Shown piece after piece: positions 1 through 11,640 of a DNA stretch of 64,000 nt; the first letter of the stretch is position 1; each line of letters opens with the position of its first letter. The stretch is from Impatiens glandulifera. Taxonomy: Eukaryota > Streptophyta > Magnoliopsida > Ericales > Balsaminaceae. Made by a program: the position numbers and the translations under genes. The notes under the pieces are model-generated. The model searched no databases, was not told where the DNA came from, and saw only the letters and a list, made by a program, of their open reading frames with translations. The stretch lies in contig NC_061862.1 of assembly GCF_907164915.1 (NCBI RefSeq), positions 91,715,995 through 91,779,994 on the forward strand. The letters are read 5' to 3'.

Positions 1-432
1 TGTTAGCATATTGTTGCATCAAGTGCTGTTTAAAAAAAATCATAAATATTTCAGGTAAACAGGATGAAAACTTATACAATATGGAAAAAAAAGGGAGAAA
101 TGGAACGAAGAGTACTATCTCTTCACTTGTTAATTGATTTGGGCATAAAATCCAGTCTTTGCCAAAGTTTTGGACGGATGCTGAGGCAGTTGCCTGCAAG
201 TGGATGAAAAAAAAAGGTCTTTGTGAGTATGTACTAGGGTTTCATGGAAATAATATCACAAAACACAACACTAGGTAAGTTTTCATAAATAACATTGATT
301 TACAGTCAAGGTGACATTTTGAGAGTAGGGTTTCCTAAAGATTAAAGAGACAACAACATCACATAACAGAATCTAGTGTAGTAGTTCCATAATCCTAAAT
401 AATAAAAGTTACTAGTCAGGAATACGTACCAT
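1..432 (-). CDS. 5' end of an unidentified protein-coding gene (partial)
   Basis: On the minus strand, a CT-rich leader (about 433-535) leads to an ATG at 432-430 directly followed by a GTACGT donor, so exon 1 carries only the initiator codon. The intron runs 429-194 and ends in a long T run plus TTGCAG, a strong plant acceptor. Exon 2 begins at 193 and reads on from the ATG as MATASASVQNFGKDWILC and further. The frame stays open to the window edge; a second intron ending in AAACAG at about 26 is possible, but its donor is unclear. A TATA box lies about 30 bases upstream of the likely transcription start. I do not recognise the protein. Gene architecture is convincing (seen); function is unknown; the 3' part lies outside the window. 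Confidence 0.55.
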
Positions 433-562
433 TGTGGAGTCGTGAAGATGTGGATTCAGGTTCGGTCGACGGGGAGCCGGTTACGAATCGCCGTGAAAAG
501 GAGGCAGGAAGAGAGAGAGATGAATCGGGCGGCAATGATAATAAAATAATCATATTAGGGGG

Positions 563-570
563 TATATATA
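563..570 (-). promoter_or_regulatory. TATA box of the left-edge gene
   Basis: The minus strand reads GAATATATATACCCC here. It sits roughly 30 bases upstream of the start of the CT-rich leader (about 535) and about 130 bases upstream of the ATG at 432, a normal plant core-promoter spacing. The transcription start is inferred. Confidence 0.45.
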
Positions 571-574
571 TTCA

Positions 575-735
575 TGTAACCGGGGCGAACATGTCTTCTT
601 TCGAAAAGCGACTATTCATTCCATGTAACATGACACAGGGACCAAGGGCGAATAAGTGTTCTCTCGAGAAGCGACTATTCAATCCATTTTACATGGAACA
701 TGGTCTAGGCGAACAAATGTTCTTTTCCAGCGAAA
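575..735. repeat. Short tandem repeat upstream of the left gene
   Basis: About two and a half diverged copies of a ~70-base unit. Each starts near GGCGAACA or GGCGAATA, passes through GAAAAGCGACTATTCA or GAGAAGCGACTATTCA, and ends in a CATGTAACATG-like stretch. The array lies immediately beyond the TATA box, in the putative promoter. No coding sense is seen. Confidence 0.6.
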
Positions 736-744
736 AAATTTAAA

Positions 745-1640
745 TAAATAAAAAAAAGTAATGAATTAATTGAAGCAAATATATCTTCGCTCATGAAGGA
801 CTCCACCCAAAAAAAATTAAATAAAAAAAAAATTGGAAAAAATATCTAGCCGGTAATTGAGGCGAAGATTTGTTCGGTTGCTGCATGTCATCTTCAATTA
901 ATTGAATTAATATTTAATAAACGGAAATATAAAATCCATGTCATTCTGGTCTTTACATAAACGGGTAAGTGTCTTTACATGGTAGGCAATAGGTCTTTAC
1001 ATGGGTGGGTATGGGGGTTTTACATGATGTTTTTATTAAAATTAATGGAAGCAAATATATCTTCGCTGCAGAGAGTCTCGGGGCAAAAAAAATGAAATAA
1101 AAAAAAAATTGGAAAAACAAACAAGCCGGTAATTGAGGCGAAGATTTGTTAGGTTGCTGCATGTCATCTTCAATTAATTGAATTAATATTTAATAAACGG
1201 AAATATAAAATCCATGTCATTTTGGTCTTCAAATAAACGGGTAAGTGTCTTTACATGGTAGGCAAGCGTTCTTCACATGGGTGGGTAGGGGGGTTTTACA
1301 TGGGGTTTTTATTAAAATTAATTGAAGCAAATATATCTTCGCTCCAGAGAGTCTCGAGGTAAAAAAAAATTAAATAAAAAAAAATTATAAAATCCTAGAA
1401 AATAAAAGATTGAATTAATTGAAGCGAATATTATATCGCTGCCTGTGCTATTTAATAAATTAAACTAATATTTAAAAAACGTAAATAGTATATGACTGTC
1501 AATTCGGTCTTTACATGGACGTGTAAGTGTATTTTCATGAACGGCAGGCGTTCTTCTCATGGGTGGGTATGCGGGGTTTACATGAGGGTCATGGCAACGG
1601 GCGTGTAGATCAGAGCGAAGATATCTTATCTGGGTATTAT
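745..1640. repeat. Tandem repeat of ~275-base units in the left gene's upstream region
   Basis: The motif GAAGCAAATATATCTTCGCT recurs at about 773, 1048 and 1325, with a degenerate copy near 1422. Between recurrences the order is the same: an A-rich stretch, GGCGAAGATTTGTT, a TAATATTTAATAAACG block, and GGGTAAGTGTCTTTACATGG. This gives two near-complete units and partial ones. GCGAAGAT and ATCTTCGC words occur in both orientations, so short hairpins are possible. It may derive from a transposon, but no terminal repeats were identified. Confidence 0.75.
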
Positions 1641-1870
1641 CTGAATATTATATTATTTCCTGGCGTTAACGGGCGCTTCCGTTAACGGCGTCTGGTGTGA
1701 ACCCGGGCCTAAACCCGGATTCCGGATTCTCCCTCCCTCCGTCTCCTGCCCAGATTGATTTATTATTAAATTAATAATGCCGCAATCTGATTGGTCCGCC
1801 ACAGGGGAACACGGCAATCGGTAGCAGAAGATCTGAACTGAACTAATGGAGACATCGTAAAATTAAAATT
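1641..1870. other. GC-richer unassigned segment
   Basis: A locally GC-richer island in AT-rich DNA, with GTTAACGG words in both orientations, CCCGGGCCTAAACCCGG, and CT-rich runs. It could be distal promoter or a transposon end. No open frame with recognisable protein similarity was found. Confidence 0.3.
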
Positions 1871-4058
1871 ATGACTTGGTGTGTGAACAACGAAAACAAG
1901 AATCTAATACCATATTAGAATATAGAAAAACTTTATTAAAATGTTATATATTGATTATATAAATGATGTTGAATATATATATTATAATATATAAAAAGTT
2001 TGTATAATATTGTGATATTATTTAATATTAATATTATATTATAATAATGTGAACCCTTAATTTTGACTTAGTAGAATTGTTAGTAAAAAAATAATTATTT
2101 ATGGGTTGTTAATTAATTTAGATAAAAACAGTTAAATTAAAACTCAAAAAGAACACGCATAATTTTTATGGCGATAGAAAAATAAAGCAAGATGAACATA
2201 TTAGTTAAATCTTCCTCCAAAACATCATATAATTAGTTGAGTGAGCCTCGAATAGTTGTAACTTTGTTCATATAATATTTATCATTTAAAAAAGAATTAG
2301 AAAAAAAAAATGAATGAGATGTCTAATTAAAGCATCATTTATCCTTTGACTAATTATGAATGAAATTTTTCTTTCTTTCTTTCTTTCTTTCTGTCTAAAC
2401 CCTAATTCATTCTTGATTGGATTATAATTTATAGTGAACAGTCTATATGAGTAGGTACTAAGTCATTAACTAATTAAATATTAACTGTGACTTTATCAGG
2501 CTTTATTACCAATAACGACAAATAAGTAAACAAAAGTAATTAATTGCTTTGCCCAATTTTCAAAGCTTTTTTATGCTCCCCAATAACGCATTGATTATGG
2601 TAATAGGGCGGTGGACCGGCTGGGAGACTGTTTTTTTTTTTTTTTTCTTCCAATGAATCGAATATATTCCCACTTCAAAAAATTAAAATTTGAATAAAAA
2701 ATGCGTATAAAATTCACGATTCAATGAATTTTCATAAGTTATCGATATCAATATTTTTATAAGTATATTGTTTCATAACTCATAATCAAAATTATTATAT
2801 TTAGATTATTATAAAGATAATATAAAGTTATTTACCAAACCAAATAATATAGTACATAATAACATTTATGTGCTTATTGGTATAGGTTTATTTGAATAAA
2901 TTTTAAATTATTTAAAAAATAATAATTAGTGTTGATTTGTAAAAATAAAAATATTTAAAATATATTAATATATAATGATAAAATTAAAAATAAAATATAT
3001 TTTAATATTTTAGTTAAATCAATTTACTAAACTAACAATGACCATAGTAGTTTATAAGAGTAGTCTACAAATAAAAATTAAAATAAAAGTCATATCACTA
3101 AATTTTGAGTATAATTAAAACATGAATGATCAACAACATTTGAGTTTTTTCATTGCCATAATTTGTAGGTGAAATCAAAAGAAACAGTTGATTTATTTGG
3201 TTGGCTTGTTATTTAATTTAGTTCAGTTTATTCGATGAATTTGATACTTAGTTTTATCGGTTATCGTTTTTTATTGTCAAATTCATTGAAGAAAGTTTGA
3301 TTCAACTTATTCAAATAACTTATTTATTCAAATTAGTGTAAATAACAAATTGACTTTTGACTATAATTTAATGAGGTTTTTTTAATCTTATTTTAGTTAC
3401 GTGGTGGAACGTCGACAAAAAGTGTATTTACTATTTTATTATGTTTTTGTTATTATAAATGTTTTTGTCGATTAAACAACATTTTTTTTTATTTATTTAA
3501 CGAATCAAGTTATTTCAATTACAAATTTGACTGAAATAATTTGTTTAGAAAAAAAAACAATATAAATAACAAATTGGTAATAATGGCAAATAAGCTTAAT
3601 CAAATGTTCCTAAAGCCCTATTGAACTAGTACTTGTATTGTTGTAAATGACAATATATGTAAACGTGCTTTATTTTGTTTGTAATTTATGAACCCAATGA
3701 GTCAATTTAAATATAATATTGGAATTCCCAACAAAGACTACATACACCAATATGGTTCAAGTACCCACCTAACAGTCTAATAATAAGCATATATTGATCT
3801 TTTATATATGATTTTTAAGAAAATAATATTATAATGTATATACATGACAAATTAATATAATTAAGACTGGACAAATATAATTAAACTGTTGAATTATAAC
3901 ATAACAAATTAGAATGCATACTTTATATTTCATAGTTGATTATTGTGAAGAAGAGCTTCAACTTATTAAGCATGCAATAAAAAAAAAACAAGTTGACAAG
4001 TTGTAGAGATATTTATTAAAGAAAATTTTGCTCATAAATAAAAGAAATTGAAAATCAA
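1871..4058. other. AT-rich intergenic DNA
   Basis: No gene is seen. A short (TTTC)n microsatellite lies at about 2366-2391 and a T13-14 run near 2632. The rest is AT-rich sequence without recognisable transposon termini. Confidence 0.5.
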
Positions 4059-4212
4059 ACTGACAAATGTTTCCACAATAAACGATGTTGAAATGTGGTA
4101 TTGAATTTAGGCATGGTTTAGGTTCATTTAAATAACTTAAATCCGAACAATGCCTAAATTCAATACCGAAAATTACATTGCATCATAATTTATCGTAGAA
4201 ATATTTGTCTGT
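4059..4212. mobile_element. Palindromic MITE-like hairpin element
   Basis: The segment folds on itself almost end to end. ACAAATGTTTCC at the left pairs with GGTAGAAATATTTGT-like sequence at the right with a few mismatches, and the inner arm GGTATTGAATTTAGGCAT matches perfectly the reverse complement of ATGCCTAAATTCAATACC (near 4149-4167, first base shifted). The loop region (TTTAGGTTC / GAACCGGATTTAAG-like) is itself partly self-complementary. A ~150-base inverted repeat of this form is typical of MITEs; a miRNA-like precursor is an alternative. No convincing target duplication was found. Confidence 0.6.
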
Positions 4213-6289
4213 TTTGGTTTAAAAAAACAATAATTTGTAGTGATTTTGAGAAGGTGCAGATTTTTTTTAATAATTTTTTTAATTATATTAATATTTAATG
4301 ATAAAATAAAAAATTATAAAATAGTGTATTTTAATATATTAATTAATGAATTGAATGATATGATTAAGTAATCCAAACTAATAATGCTTTAATGGTTGTC
4401 ATTGACACTCATTTTGTTGGATTATACGATGTTATATTATTTACATGTCTATCTCAATCACAAGAACTTATTTATTTTTATTTTTTAAATAATAAAATTA
4501 TTTAATTAATCACATAATCAAGATGAGAATATGATGATTGAAGAGAGCTTCTATACAAAATACATGTGTATATTTTGACCAAACTCATACAAACCATTTA
4601 AGAAAAACAAAAGGAATACATAAAATGTATATCTTAAAATTACAAAAAATTATGTGAATATAATTTTACAAATAAAGTATAATTTGAAGAACAAAAATGT
4701 CGAAGAAATATGTTGATTTGTATTTGCTGACACATTTTCTTTAAAATAGTTCAATTGTCTATCTCTTATTTAGAATTTATAGTAGATATCTATTTCACAA
4801 GTTACAGTGATTCACACTTTAATTATTAGGCAATAAACTTGTTGAGATCTGAATGATTATCACTCGATTCAAATAAACAATATTAGTTTTAAAAAGTTGA
4901 ATGAATTAGTATTTGCATATTAAAAAACATAAGAATAAGATGATTTTATTTTTATAGAAAGTGTGATAAATTGGTAAGAAAGTGAGTGCATATTTATTTG
5001 TTGAAAATAAAACTATTAAAATAAATACTTGACCAACATAATTTGATCAATAATCGAGAATAAAAATATATAAAATACTTATTTGTTATTTAAATTACTA
5101 ATTGTTGTTTGATCTATCACCATTAGTTAATTAATTAATTAATGTTTTATCGTAAAATCAATTATTACTAGATTGAGATCAAAGTCAATCACTACTAATT
5201 CGCTGACATACATTAATGTTGACCATTGACCATTATTGTACGTTTCATCATTTAACATTCTATGCAATTAAATTGTTAATTGTTATTTGGATTAATTCTT
5301 TAGAACTAATTAATTCAAATATCATTAATTCGCGTTTGCAATTTTTTTTTATTAATTAGCATGAAAGAAATCATGTTTGGATTCATTTGTATTGTTAATT
5401 TACTATTTAAATTGAGTGCAATATTTAATTTCATTCTTGGGACATACTCATTTACATAAATTATTCTTATATTCTCATTTTCATTCATTTTAATACAAGT
5501 AATTTAGTGACTCAATTCCAACATACATATGCATTTGTTCAAAGCAAAAATGACAGTTCTCAATTTTTGATCATTGGGAGTGCAAAAAAACGGCCCATTC
5601 TATACAAAAAAAAAAAAAAAAGGTTTAAATAGTTAAGACAAAATTCATTAACAACTAATAGTACTTGTTAGGAAACATTACAATTGGAATAAAAGAGGAT
5701 TACTTTCTTAATTCCTCCATTTTGCATAGAATCTGTCGACTTGTGATCCGCCTTTGTGCATAATCTTCATTAAAAAACCAACAGAATCATTATAATTAAG
5801 TTACAACATGAGGTATCATGAATTTTTGAATGTGTATAATTAAGTTACGGCACGAGGTATCTTGTAGATCTCAACAATATTCAATCGATCGTTAGCTAGA
5901 ATCGTTGAGATTTGTTAAGCAACAACATAAAGCTAAAACTATCTGTTTAAATATGACCACGACGGTTTATGCACAACATTTAAAAAGAAATAATAATTGA
6001 CAACTTTTTCAGCCTTAAGAAAATTAATCACTCAATATTATTCTTCCACCTGAAGAGCTTTGAAGAGTGTATGTATGATCAAACTATATATAGTTAGTGC
6101 ATTGAATCATTGAGTCAAAGTTTTAAAAAGAAAGTTAGAAATCAATCAAAAACAATTTATTTACTATTTGATATTTTTTTACCAATAAAATAAAAAAAAA
6201 GTAAAAATAACATGAGTAAAATATGAAGTTATGATGGTAAGTTCAGAATTAGTGGAGCAATTGGGTAAGTCTTTGTCATAATTTCTTTT
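4213..6289. other. AT-rich intergenic DNA
   Basis: No gene, RNA gene or transposon terminus could be supported in this stretch. A run of about 16 A occurs near 5606, and TTAATTAATTAATTAA near 5128. Confidence 0.45.
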
Positions 6290-6770
6290 CTGCTTCCTAC
6301 CAACTAAACAAATAAAGATAGACTTGCTTTATTCTTTTTCTAAATTTTTGGGCATCCCAATGCTATCACCAATTATTGCAACTTATAGCTTTACACCTTT
6401 CAACACCAATTATAAAAAATAAAATGTATGGTTTAGATTCAGATAGGCATAAAAAATAAATCAAAAATAGAAATGTTCCTTTGAGTTTTTGACTTTCGGA
6501 ATAGGATAAACTTTTTGAAAATATCTACAAAATGATTGAATTTCACAATAATCAAATTGTTGATCATCAAGAGGAGTTATTAAATGTGACATAATTTTCT
6601 ACTTATTCATCTTGCTCTAACTTTCATACCAAAATTATCTTTTTTATCGAACATTTATTTGTAGTTTCTTACCCAGATCTGAATTTGAATACAAAAACAA
6701 AAGTTGTTTATTTTGTAAGGGAAAAAATGAAATCACGCACTGGACTTGATGCAATTAGATGAGTTATATA
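6290..6770 (+). repeat. Duplicated segment, uninterrupted copy
   Basis: This ~470-base stretch is clearly related to 13300-13613 joined to 19471-19640. Shared anchors include CTTCCTACCAACT, ATAGCTTTACACCTTTCAAC versus ATGGCTTTACACCTTTCAAC, GGTTTAGATTCAGATAG, CACAATAATCAAA, GTGACATAATTTTCTA, and GTAGTTTCTTA followed by CAGATCTGAA. The other copy is split at TAATT by a Copia element, so this copy shows the arrangement before that insertion. The nature of the segment (old gene flank or repeat) is unknown. Confidence 0.8.
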
Positions 6771-7468
6771 AGTTAGCTAGATCAAATATTTTAAATTTAA
6801 TTTTTACTAAAATAGTTTAAGTTAATATGGAATGTGAACGTGAATGGTGTATGTATTTCTAAAAATAAAAATAAAAGAAGTGGATTGTATAATTTTTACA
6901 ATATCAGTCAGAATTATAAAGTTTTCATTGCAAAATTTGAACTCTTTTGTTCTATAGGAATTTTGAATAATTAGGTTCATTTATCTTATTTGCTATAACA
7001 ATTTATATGTATATTTTTTTCAAAAATCAAAACTTTCATTTTTACTAAAAAAAGGTTGATTTTTTTTTATAGTTTGAACTAAATTTTATGGAAAAAATTA
7101 TTTTTTCATCAATTTTTTATTCAAAAAAATTCATTTAATTTAATCACATCTTCAAACAAAATTTCACATTTACTTTTTCTTTTCACAATTATAAGAATAA
7201 TAGCGACAAAATAATCATTTAAAAATGACCTCATTATTATGTAATACTTTGGTAAATCCAAATAAACTGTTGCAAACATTTTAAATACTTAATAATAATT
7301 ATATCTTAATTATCTTAAAAAATATGAGTAAAAGAAGGGTTAAACTAGTATCAATATTTATAATTATTTTACTAATCAACAAATACTCAAAACTCCATTC
7401 ATAAAAATTAGTTTCGACCCTTCTATCAATAATTAAAATTTGACCTATTTAATTTAACAAAACATATA

Positions 7469-7472
<4 letters not shown>

Positions 7473-7507
<35 letters not shown>

Positions 7508-7660
7508 GATAGTACTTAAACAAAGTTTTCTCTATTTGTTTGTGAGTGTGAGATTTTGTTAATTGAAATATACGCAAGAGCATCAGGATACTTTGGTTAA
7601 GTGGCAGGTTGATCCGTCCACCAACTTGGAGTAGAGTAGTTAAAAAAATTAAGGTTAAAA

Positions 7661-7733
<73 letters not shown>

Positions 7734-10020
7734 CTTGCATCATTTTTATTTTTTATAAATTTTATTTTATTGTTTTTAAAGTATAGAATGAGATTTTTTA
7801 ATGTGAATTTATTATTATTTTTAATTAATAATTATATAAATTATACATTAAAATATAAAATTATAAATATAGTTAAAGCGTTGTAAATAATTCGAATCCC
7901 ACTAAAAAAATAACTTTTAAACTATTATAAAATTCTTATGAAGAAATAATGTTGGTTAAATATTGAATAAAAATATTGGTTTGCAAAGGTGGAGTAAAAA
8001 TGATGAGATGGTTTATTACAAAATACTCACGAGATGAATAATTATTTGAGATTTGTGGTTAATTTGTCGAGAAATAAGATGTCGGTAATATTGAGATTGA
8101 TGGTTGGTTTATTGTGGGATAAGAGACCGATAACAAATGAGATATTTGTGGTTAAAAGTTTATGAATCAGATATTTAATTGACCAAAGTGTGAAAGTGTG
8201 AGGTCACAATGTTAGAAATTGATTGAGATTGGTGGATGGTTTACCGAGTGAAAGTGTAATTGTGATTGGTTGTTAATTTCCGAGAAATAAGAGGCCAGTA
8301 ACATTGTGATTGACGCTTGATTTGTCGAGGAATAAAGAAGTCAATAACATATGATCATAAGGTCAAGATATTAGAAGTCGATTGGGATTGGTGATTGGTT
8401 TACCCGAGGGTTAATAGGTTAATTTAGGTTGGTGTCTGGATTGTCGGATTAGAGAGGCATATAAAAGTGTGATCGAGATTGATGGTTGATTTGTCGAGGG
8501 ATAAGAGAGGCATGTGAAAGTATTGTCGATTGAGATTGGTGATTAGTTTGTCAAAAAATAAGAGGTCAATAACATTGGGTTTGATGTTTGGTTTGTTGAG
8601 GGATAAAATGTCGGTAACAAATAAGATATTTGTGGTTAAAAATATATGAATCAAATATTTAATTGACCAAAGTGTGAAATCGTGAGGTCACGAGGTTAAA
8701 TGTCGATTACGATTTGTAGTTAGTTTGCTAAGGCATAATAGATGTTTGAAAGTGTGATTGTGATGTGGTTTGTAGAGGAATAAGAGGTTAGTAACAAAGG
8801 ATTGCAATATTATTAGATTAAAGGTCAATTGAAATTTGGTGGTTGGTTTGCTGAGGGATAAGAGAAATGTGATTGAGATTGGTGGTTGGTGGTTAGCTTC
8901 TCAAGGGATAAGAGGCGGGTAACATTGGAGATTTGTGGTTGGTTAGTCAAGAGATAAAGATACCGATAATAAAGGATCGTAAGGTCACGTGATTAGAGGT
9001 CGATTGAGACTTGTAGTTGGTTTGCCGAGGGATGAGAGGCATGTGAGTGTGAAACTGTGAGGTCACGAGATAATAGGTCGATTGTGATTAATAACTGGTT
9101 TGCTAAGGGATAAGAGGCTGGTAATATTGGGAATTAGTGATTGGTGATTGGTTTTCCGAGTGATATGAGGTCGATTCATGTTGGTGGTTAGTTTGTTGAG
9201 GGATAAGAGAGGTGTGTAAAAGTGTGATTGAGATTGGTGGTTGGTTTGTCTTTAGATAAAAGAGGCGTGTGAAAGTGTGGCCGATTGAGATTGATGGTTA
9301 GTTTGTCGAGGGATAAGAGACGTGTGAAAGTATGATTGAAATTGGTGGTTGGTTTGTAAAGGGATAAGAGATGTGTGAAAATATGATTGAGATTGGTGAT
9401 TGATTTTCCGTTGGATAAGAAGCATGTGAAAGTGTGATGTCACGAGATAAAAGATCAATTGAGATTTTAATGGTTGGTTTGACAAAAGATAAGAGGCATG
9501 TAAAAATGTGTAAGTAATGAGAGTTGTCCATTGAGAAACAAAGAATATTGGTAGTTAAATGTGTGAATGAGATGGTTGGTGATCAAAGTGTGAAAATGGT
9601 CACGAGATAAGACGACGATTGGATTGGTGGTTGGTTTGTCGTTGTGAGGGTAAAGAGGTTGCGGTAATTATATGAGATGATTAAGGTACAAAATACTTGA
9701 AGTGAGGTCACGAGATTAGTAATGAGCTGTTCTGTGGAGAGAAAAAAATATTGGTAGTTGAATATATGAATGAGATTGTTGTTTGACCGAAGAAGTGAGG
9801 ATAAAGAAATTGGTGATAAGAGATTATTTGTTTGACAAAAGTGAGGGTAAAAAATGTTGGTACGATTGAGATGAATGAGTGCATAAGTGAGGTAATGATA
9901 TTAGTAATATGAAAGGTTTATTAGGGAAGAATGAATATTGTGGATGACCAAAAAATAAGGGTAAGAGGTCGAAGAAGAAGAAGTTAGTGAGTTGATGAGA
10001 AGAAAGTTAAATAAATGTCT
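7473..10020 (+). mobile_element. Helitron-like block (degenerate)
   Basis: The left part starts with an (AT)n tract (about 7473-7505) and AATGATAGTACTTAAA, then GGATACTTTGGTTAAGTGGC and GTTGATCCGTCCA. These correspond, with divergence, to the 5' part of the complete Helitron at 57211 (AATGATGCTTAA, GGATACTTGGGTCGG, GTTGACCCG). A second (AT)n tract lies at 7663-7730. The block then runs into a minisatellite shared with other Helitron-like loci here. No clean 3' hairpin plus CTAG was found, so the limits are approximate. Confidence 0.4.
8020..9990 (+). repeat. Degenerate minisatellite, ~60-130-base units
   Basis: About 2 kb of imperfect tandem repeats built from recurring words: GATTGAGATTGGTGGTTGG, TTTGTCGAGGGATAAGAGG, CATGTGAAAGTGTGA, GAGGTCACGAGAT. 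Unit order varies and internal deletions are common. The same words recur at 33820-33920 and 42170-42870. The several open frames on the minus strand here are products of the repeat and not supported as genes. Confidence 0.85.
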
Positions 10021-10076
10021 TTTTATCATATTTGTTATCATTTCTTTATTTTTTAATAAATTACGAAAATAACGAT

Positions 10077-10500
10077 GAATGAGAGGATCAAGACGACTAC
10101 CAGACTATCCCAATCATTAAAACTCATCATATTCAGACCATGATGTTAACGCCGAAGAGGAATATGAAGACAATCAAAACGATAATGATGACGACGACAA
10201 ATAGGTGAGTATCGTATATTTCAACTTTGTATATATTATATTTAATATTTAATTTGTCAGATATGTCAATCTTTTTAAAGTAAAAATACTTTAAAGTTAG
10301 ATTAAAACTGAGGTTGTTAAACTTTTTTTAAATAAATGATGATTAAGACGATCACAAAGCTGTCCAGTCACTAAAGCCCTTTTGTTGAGACCATAAATAT
10401 TGACATCGACATCTAAAAAGAGGATGACGATAGAGATGACGACAATAATGAAAATGAAGATGATAACGACGACAACAAAGAAAACAACAAACAACGTAGA
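10077..10500 (+). repeat. Diverged direct duplication with GA/GAC-rich ends
   Basis: Two related segments (about 10077-10202 and 10330-10500) share the order AAGACGA, CAATCATTAAAACTC / CAGTCACTAAAGCCC, a GAC- and GAT-rich run, and end in GACGACGAC or GACGACAAC. One frame of the first copy would encode a short acidic tail, but stops prevent a supported gene. It may be the edge of the preceding Helitron-like block. Confidence 0.5.
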
Positions 10501-11465
10501 TGTGAATTTTATTAATTCTTATTTTATTAATTCTTACAACATAAGATTAAGAGCATTATGCTAGTGATTCTTAAGAATGAGATAATAAAGATAGTTAACT
10601 TAAACTAAAATAAAATTTTGAAGAAAAAATTTAATAAAATATTCATAAAAAAGTAAAAGTTTTTCACTTAAATAAAGAAGTAAACAACAATCATGAGAGC
10701 AACATAAAACAATATTTATTAGTTAATAGTATTGAATTGACAATAATTAAGTTGCTAAAAATCAACAATTGTTTGAAAAATTAAATTAAATTAAAAAAGA
10801 AGTAAATACATTATATCCATAACTTGATAATATGTTTATTTCAAATTATGCTCATAAAATTTCCCACATTACCATTTTTCATTTCTAGCAGTAATTTCTT
10901 ATAATCATTGGAATACCAAATATATATAAAAAAAACATTACTTTTTTATCATCAGAAATTTAAAACTCCATTTATAAAAGTAACTTAATAAAAAAATCAG
11001 CTTAACAATTGAACTAAAAATATGTAACTCTTTTTTACAAAGAATTACAAAATATAAATATCCATTTTATAATTTTGTAAACAATTAAAGATATAAATAT
11101 TCATTTTACGTGTTTGAGTGTAAGGAAGCATTCAATTTAACAAGATATCATAAAACTGTATGCAAATTAACCATTGAGCGATCCCAACTTTTAGGTTGCC
11201 TAATCATAATAATATGTATTTTTTTAACTTAACTAATATTCCTCATTGTTAAAGTTTCTTCATTTCAATACATATAAATTAAATTTTCTTATTTATAAAA
11301 TAATATAATAGAAGAAAAAAAATCATTTTAATAATTAATAAATATGAGCTTTATAGATAACTTTTTATTTTATGGGTTGGACTGCTTGTTGGGCTTACCG
11401 GCCATCTGCACAACAGTGCATATGATTAAAACAAAACAAAACTTCATCAATTAAGTTTTTTATAA
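10501..11465. other. AT-rich intergenic DNA
   Basis: No gene or RNA gene is supported here, and no transposon terminus was recognised. Confidence 0.45.
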
Positions 11466-11640
11466 GAGGAATTTGGGAGAAGGAACGATGGAAAAAATGA
11501 CATCAACATTATAGTTAAAAAAATATATATATAAGAAAGATCAATTATTTTATTTTTTCAGTCAATCAAATTGTGCCACGTCATCCCTTACTTAAATTTT
11601 CTCTCCCAATCCTTTTTCGTTTTTACGTTTCTTTCCTATA
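11466..11640. mobile_element. Candidate MITE
   Basis: AGGAATTTGGGAGAAGGA at the left is roughly the inverse of AAATTTTCTCTCCCAATCC near 11597-11615. The interior has GTCAATCAAATTGTGCCACGTCA. The layout resembles the two better MITEs at 39.8 and 40.9 kb (GAGAATTTGGTGAG ... CTCACCAAATTCTC, with a CCAATGAA..GCCAAGTCA interior). Ends and target duplication are not resolved. Confidence 0.35.

Noticed and set aside
130..230. Plus-strand reading KIQSLPKFWTDAEAVACKWM as a possible exon
   Set aside because: The minus strand gives a better-supported gene structure with leader, ATG, donor and acceptor over the same bases.
8424..9531. Several minus-strand open frames rich in SHASYP/THQSQS-like repeats
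   Set aside because: They are read-outs of the minisatellite; overlapping frames are open for the same reason and no start context or family match is seen.
10297..10494. Minus-strand frame rich in Val/Ile/Phe
   Set aside because: It is the antisense of a GAC/GAT-rich repeat and shows no signal or domain.
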